Shown here: in pieces, positions 63,222 through 64,000 of the stretch
Position numbering within the stretch: the first letter of the stretch is position 1
Layout: each line of letters opens with the position of its first letter
Assembly (NCBI GenBank): GCA_008931825.1
Contig: QXVZ01023263.1
Span: forward strand, 6,460 to 70,459
Reading direction: 5' to 3'
Origin: Phallusia fumigata
Taxonomy: Eukaryota; Chordata; Ascidiacea; Phlebobranchia; Ascidiidae
DNA: 64,000 nt
The notes under the pieces: generated by a model
The model's input: the letters and a program-made list of their open reading frames with translations, nothing else
What the model was told of the DNA's origin: nothing
Database searches by the model: none
Position numbers and translations under genes: made by a program

Positions 63222-63659
63222 TTACATGTTATAGTCCCTCTTCAGGCTTTCAAGAATTTGACTCACTTTTTCAACATCATTACCAGCGTTGTTGCCACTA
63301 CTCACAATGACAGCTGCAGCACCCAAGGTTTGGCAGTTAACAATCACCAAAATATTCTTTTTTTCTTCATCACATTTCTGTTTAGCAACTATTGCATCGC
63401 CAACTTTTAGTGGAACAGTCTTTAAAAAAATGTATTTGGTTCCACATGGTTCCTTGACTCCATCACTCTGAAACATTCCAAGGTCTTGGGCTTGCAAGGA
63501 TTTGCATGCCTTTTTTAAATAATCTGGACAAAATTTAAAATCGTCCGGAGAGTTTCCCCACAACTGGCATGCTTGGGTATTTGCATCAATGCTAAATATG
63601 GTAAGTTTTAAAATGCCATCTTCTGCTAAATGTCTGCTGCAGTAATCATTCCAGGACAT
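63222..63659 (-). CDS. PFN: Profilin-like protein, intronless (145 aa)
   Basis: Small actin-monomer-binding protein that promotes nucleotide exchange on actin and feeds polymerisation by formins and other poly-proline proteins. The frame opens MSWNDYCSRHL, the MSW-DY start typical of profilins, whose Trp helps bind poly-proline. The middle contains the strand-turn segment TKYIFLKTVPLKVGDAIVAKQK and the end has the amphipathic helix NDVEKVSQILESLKRDY; length (145) is in the family range. It differs in detail from vertebrate profilins and is Cys-rich, as invertebrate chordate forms may be. No intron interrupts the coding region. A CTGACTTTTTAG acceptor ends at 63675, 16 bases before the start, with no upstream exon seen. 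An ATTAAA word lies downstream near 63150. A recent retrocopy is possible but the frame is intact. Confidence 0.85.
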   Translation of the reverse strand: MSWNDYCSRHLAEDGILKLTIFSIDANTQACQLWGNSPDDFKFCPDYLKKACKSLQAQDLGMFQSDGVKEPCGTKYIFLKTVPLKVGDAIVAKQKCDEEKKNILVIVNCQTLGAAAVIVSSGNNAGNDVEKVSQILESLKRDYNM

Positions 63660-64000
63660 ATTGGCTAGATTAGACTAAAAAGTCAGGGTGAAAGTATCAA
63701 ACCAACCTATTTCTAATCTGAAAACAAACATAAATTTTAACCCCACAAAAAACATTCCGGTGAAAGAAATGTTGACTGTTTATGAAATGTATTACTTCTC
63801 ACTAAAACTTTTTCCGACTCACTTTTTAAAAATCTAAATCCATTACAATAAAATGTTTTTTTTACCACAAATCATAACAACGACTGCAACTTTTCCTTAA
63901 TTGTCTACATCTTTAGTAAATGAACAGCATGAATCACAAAATTGGCTGATCTTTTTTCAAACACACTGCTACATACCCAATTAGCAGAGCAAGCTTAACA
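63660..64000. promoter_or_regulatory. Profilin 5' flank with unpaired splice acceptor
   Basis: AT-rich sequence upstream of the minus-strand profilin gene. On the minus strand a pyrimidine-rich acceptor at 63675-63676 precedes the start codon, suitable for spliced-leader trans-splicing or a 5' UTR intron. I see no other gene here. Confidence 0.5.

Overview
The window looks like tunicate (ascidian, Ciona-like) nuclear DNA. Genes are compact with many short AT-rich introns, the proteins are chordate-type, and most genes show an unpaired 3' splice site just upstream of the start codon, as expected for a spliced-leader trans-splicing genome. The species assignment is inference. All exon models below were built by hand from GT/AG sites and reading-phase continuity; nothing was searched against a database.

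Layout. 1-2376 (-): 5' part of a flavin-containing monooxygenase gene that runs off the left edge. 3503-6618 and 7655-11852 (+): two tandem, complete 12-exon genes for prolyl 4-hydroxylase alpha subunits, both 531 aa, sharing a promoter region with the divergent FMO gene. 13012-16579 (-): an 11-exon transmembrane mucin with a 72-bp-period Thr/Ser-rich repeat (containing an assembly gap), EGF modules, one membrane span and a Tyr-containing tail. 18558-44042 (-): a complete laminin alpha gene of the LAMA1/LAMA2 type, reconstructed as 65 exons whose phases all agree (3,215 aa). Its domain order is signal peptide, LN, 17 LE repeats interrupted by two L4 modules, coiled coil, and LG1-5 with an added basic tail.

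From about 34.3 to about 59.7 kb the base composition changes from AT-rich (about 25-35% GC in hand-counted non-coding lines) to about 45-58% GC. This block holds the long 5' introns and first exons of the laminin gene and then about 16 kb in which I find no gene. It also contains an 895-bp near-identical direct duplication joined at a single N. After 60 kb the sequence is AT-rich again, with an unidentified ORF (-), a complete hAT-type MITE with an 8-bp target duplication, weak candidate exons (+) and an intronless profilin gene (-).

Functionally, laminin alpha is a basement-membrane protein, the P4HA subunits act on collagen in the ER, and the mucin is a cell-surface protein, so three adjacent loci concern the extracellular matrix or cell surface; whether that clustering matters is unknown. 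I found no convincing undescribed system. The best leads are the compositional block and gene desert, the laminin basic tail, the diverged substrate-binding region of the second P4HA, and the higher-order mucin repeat.
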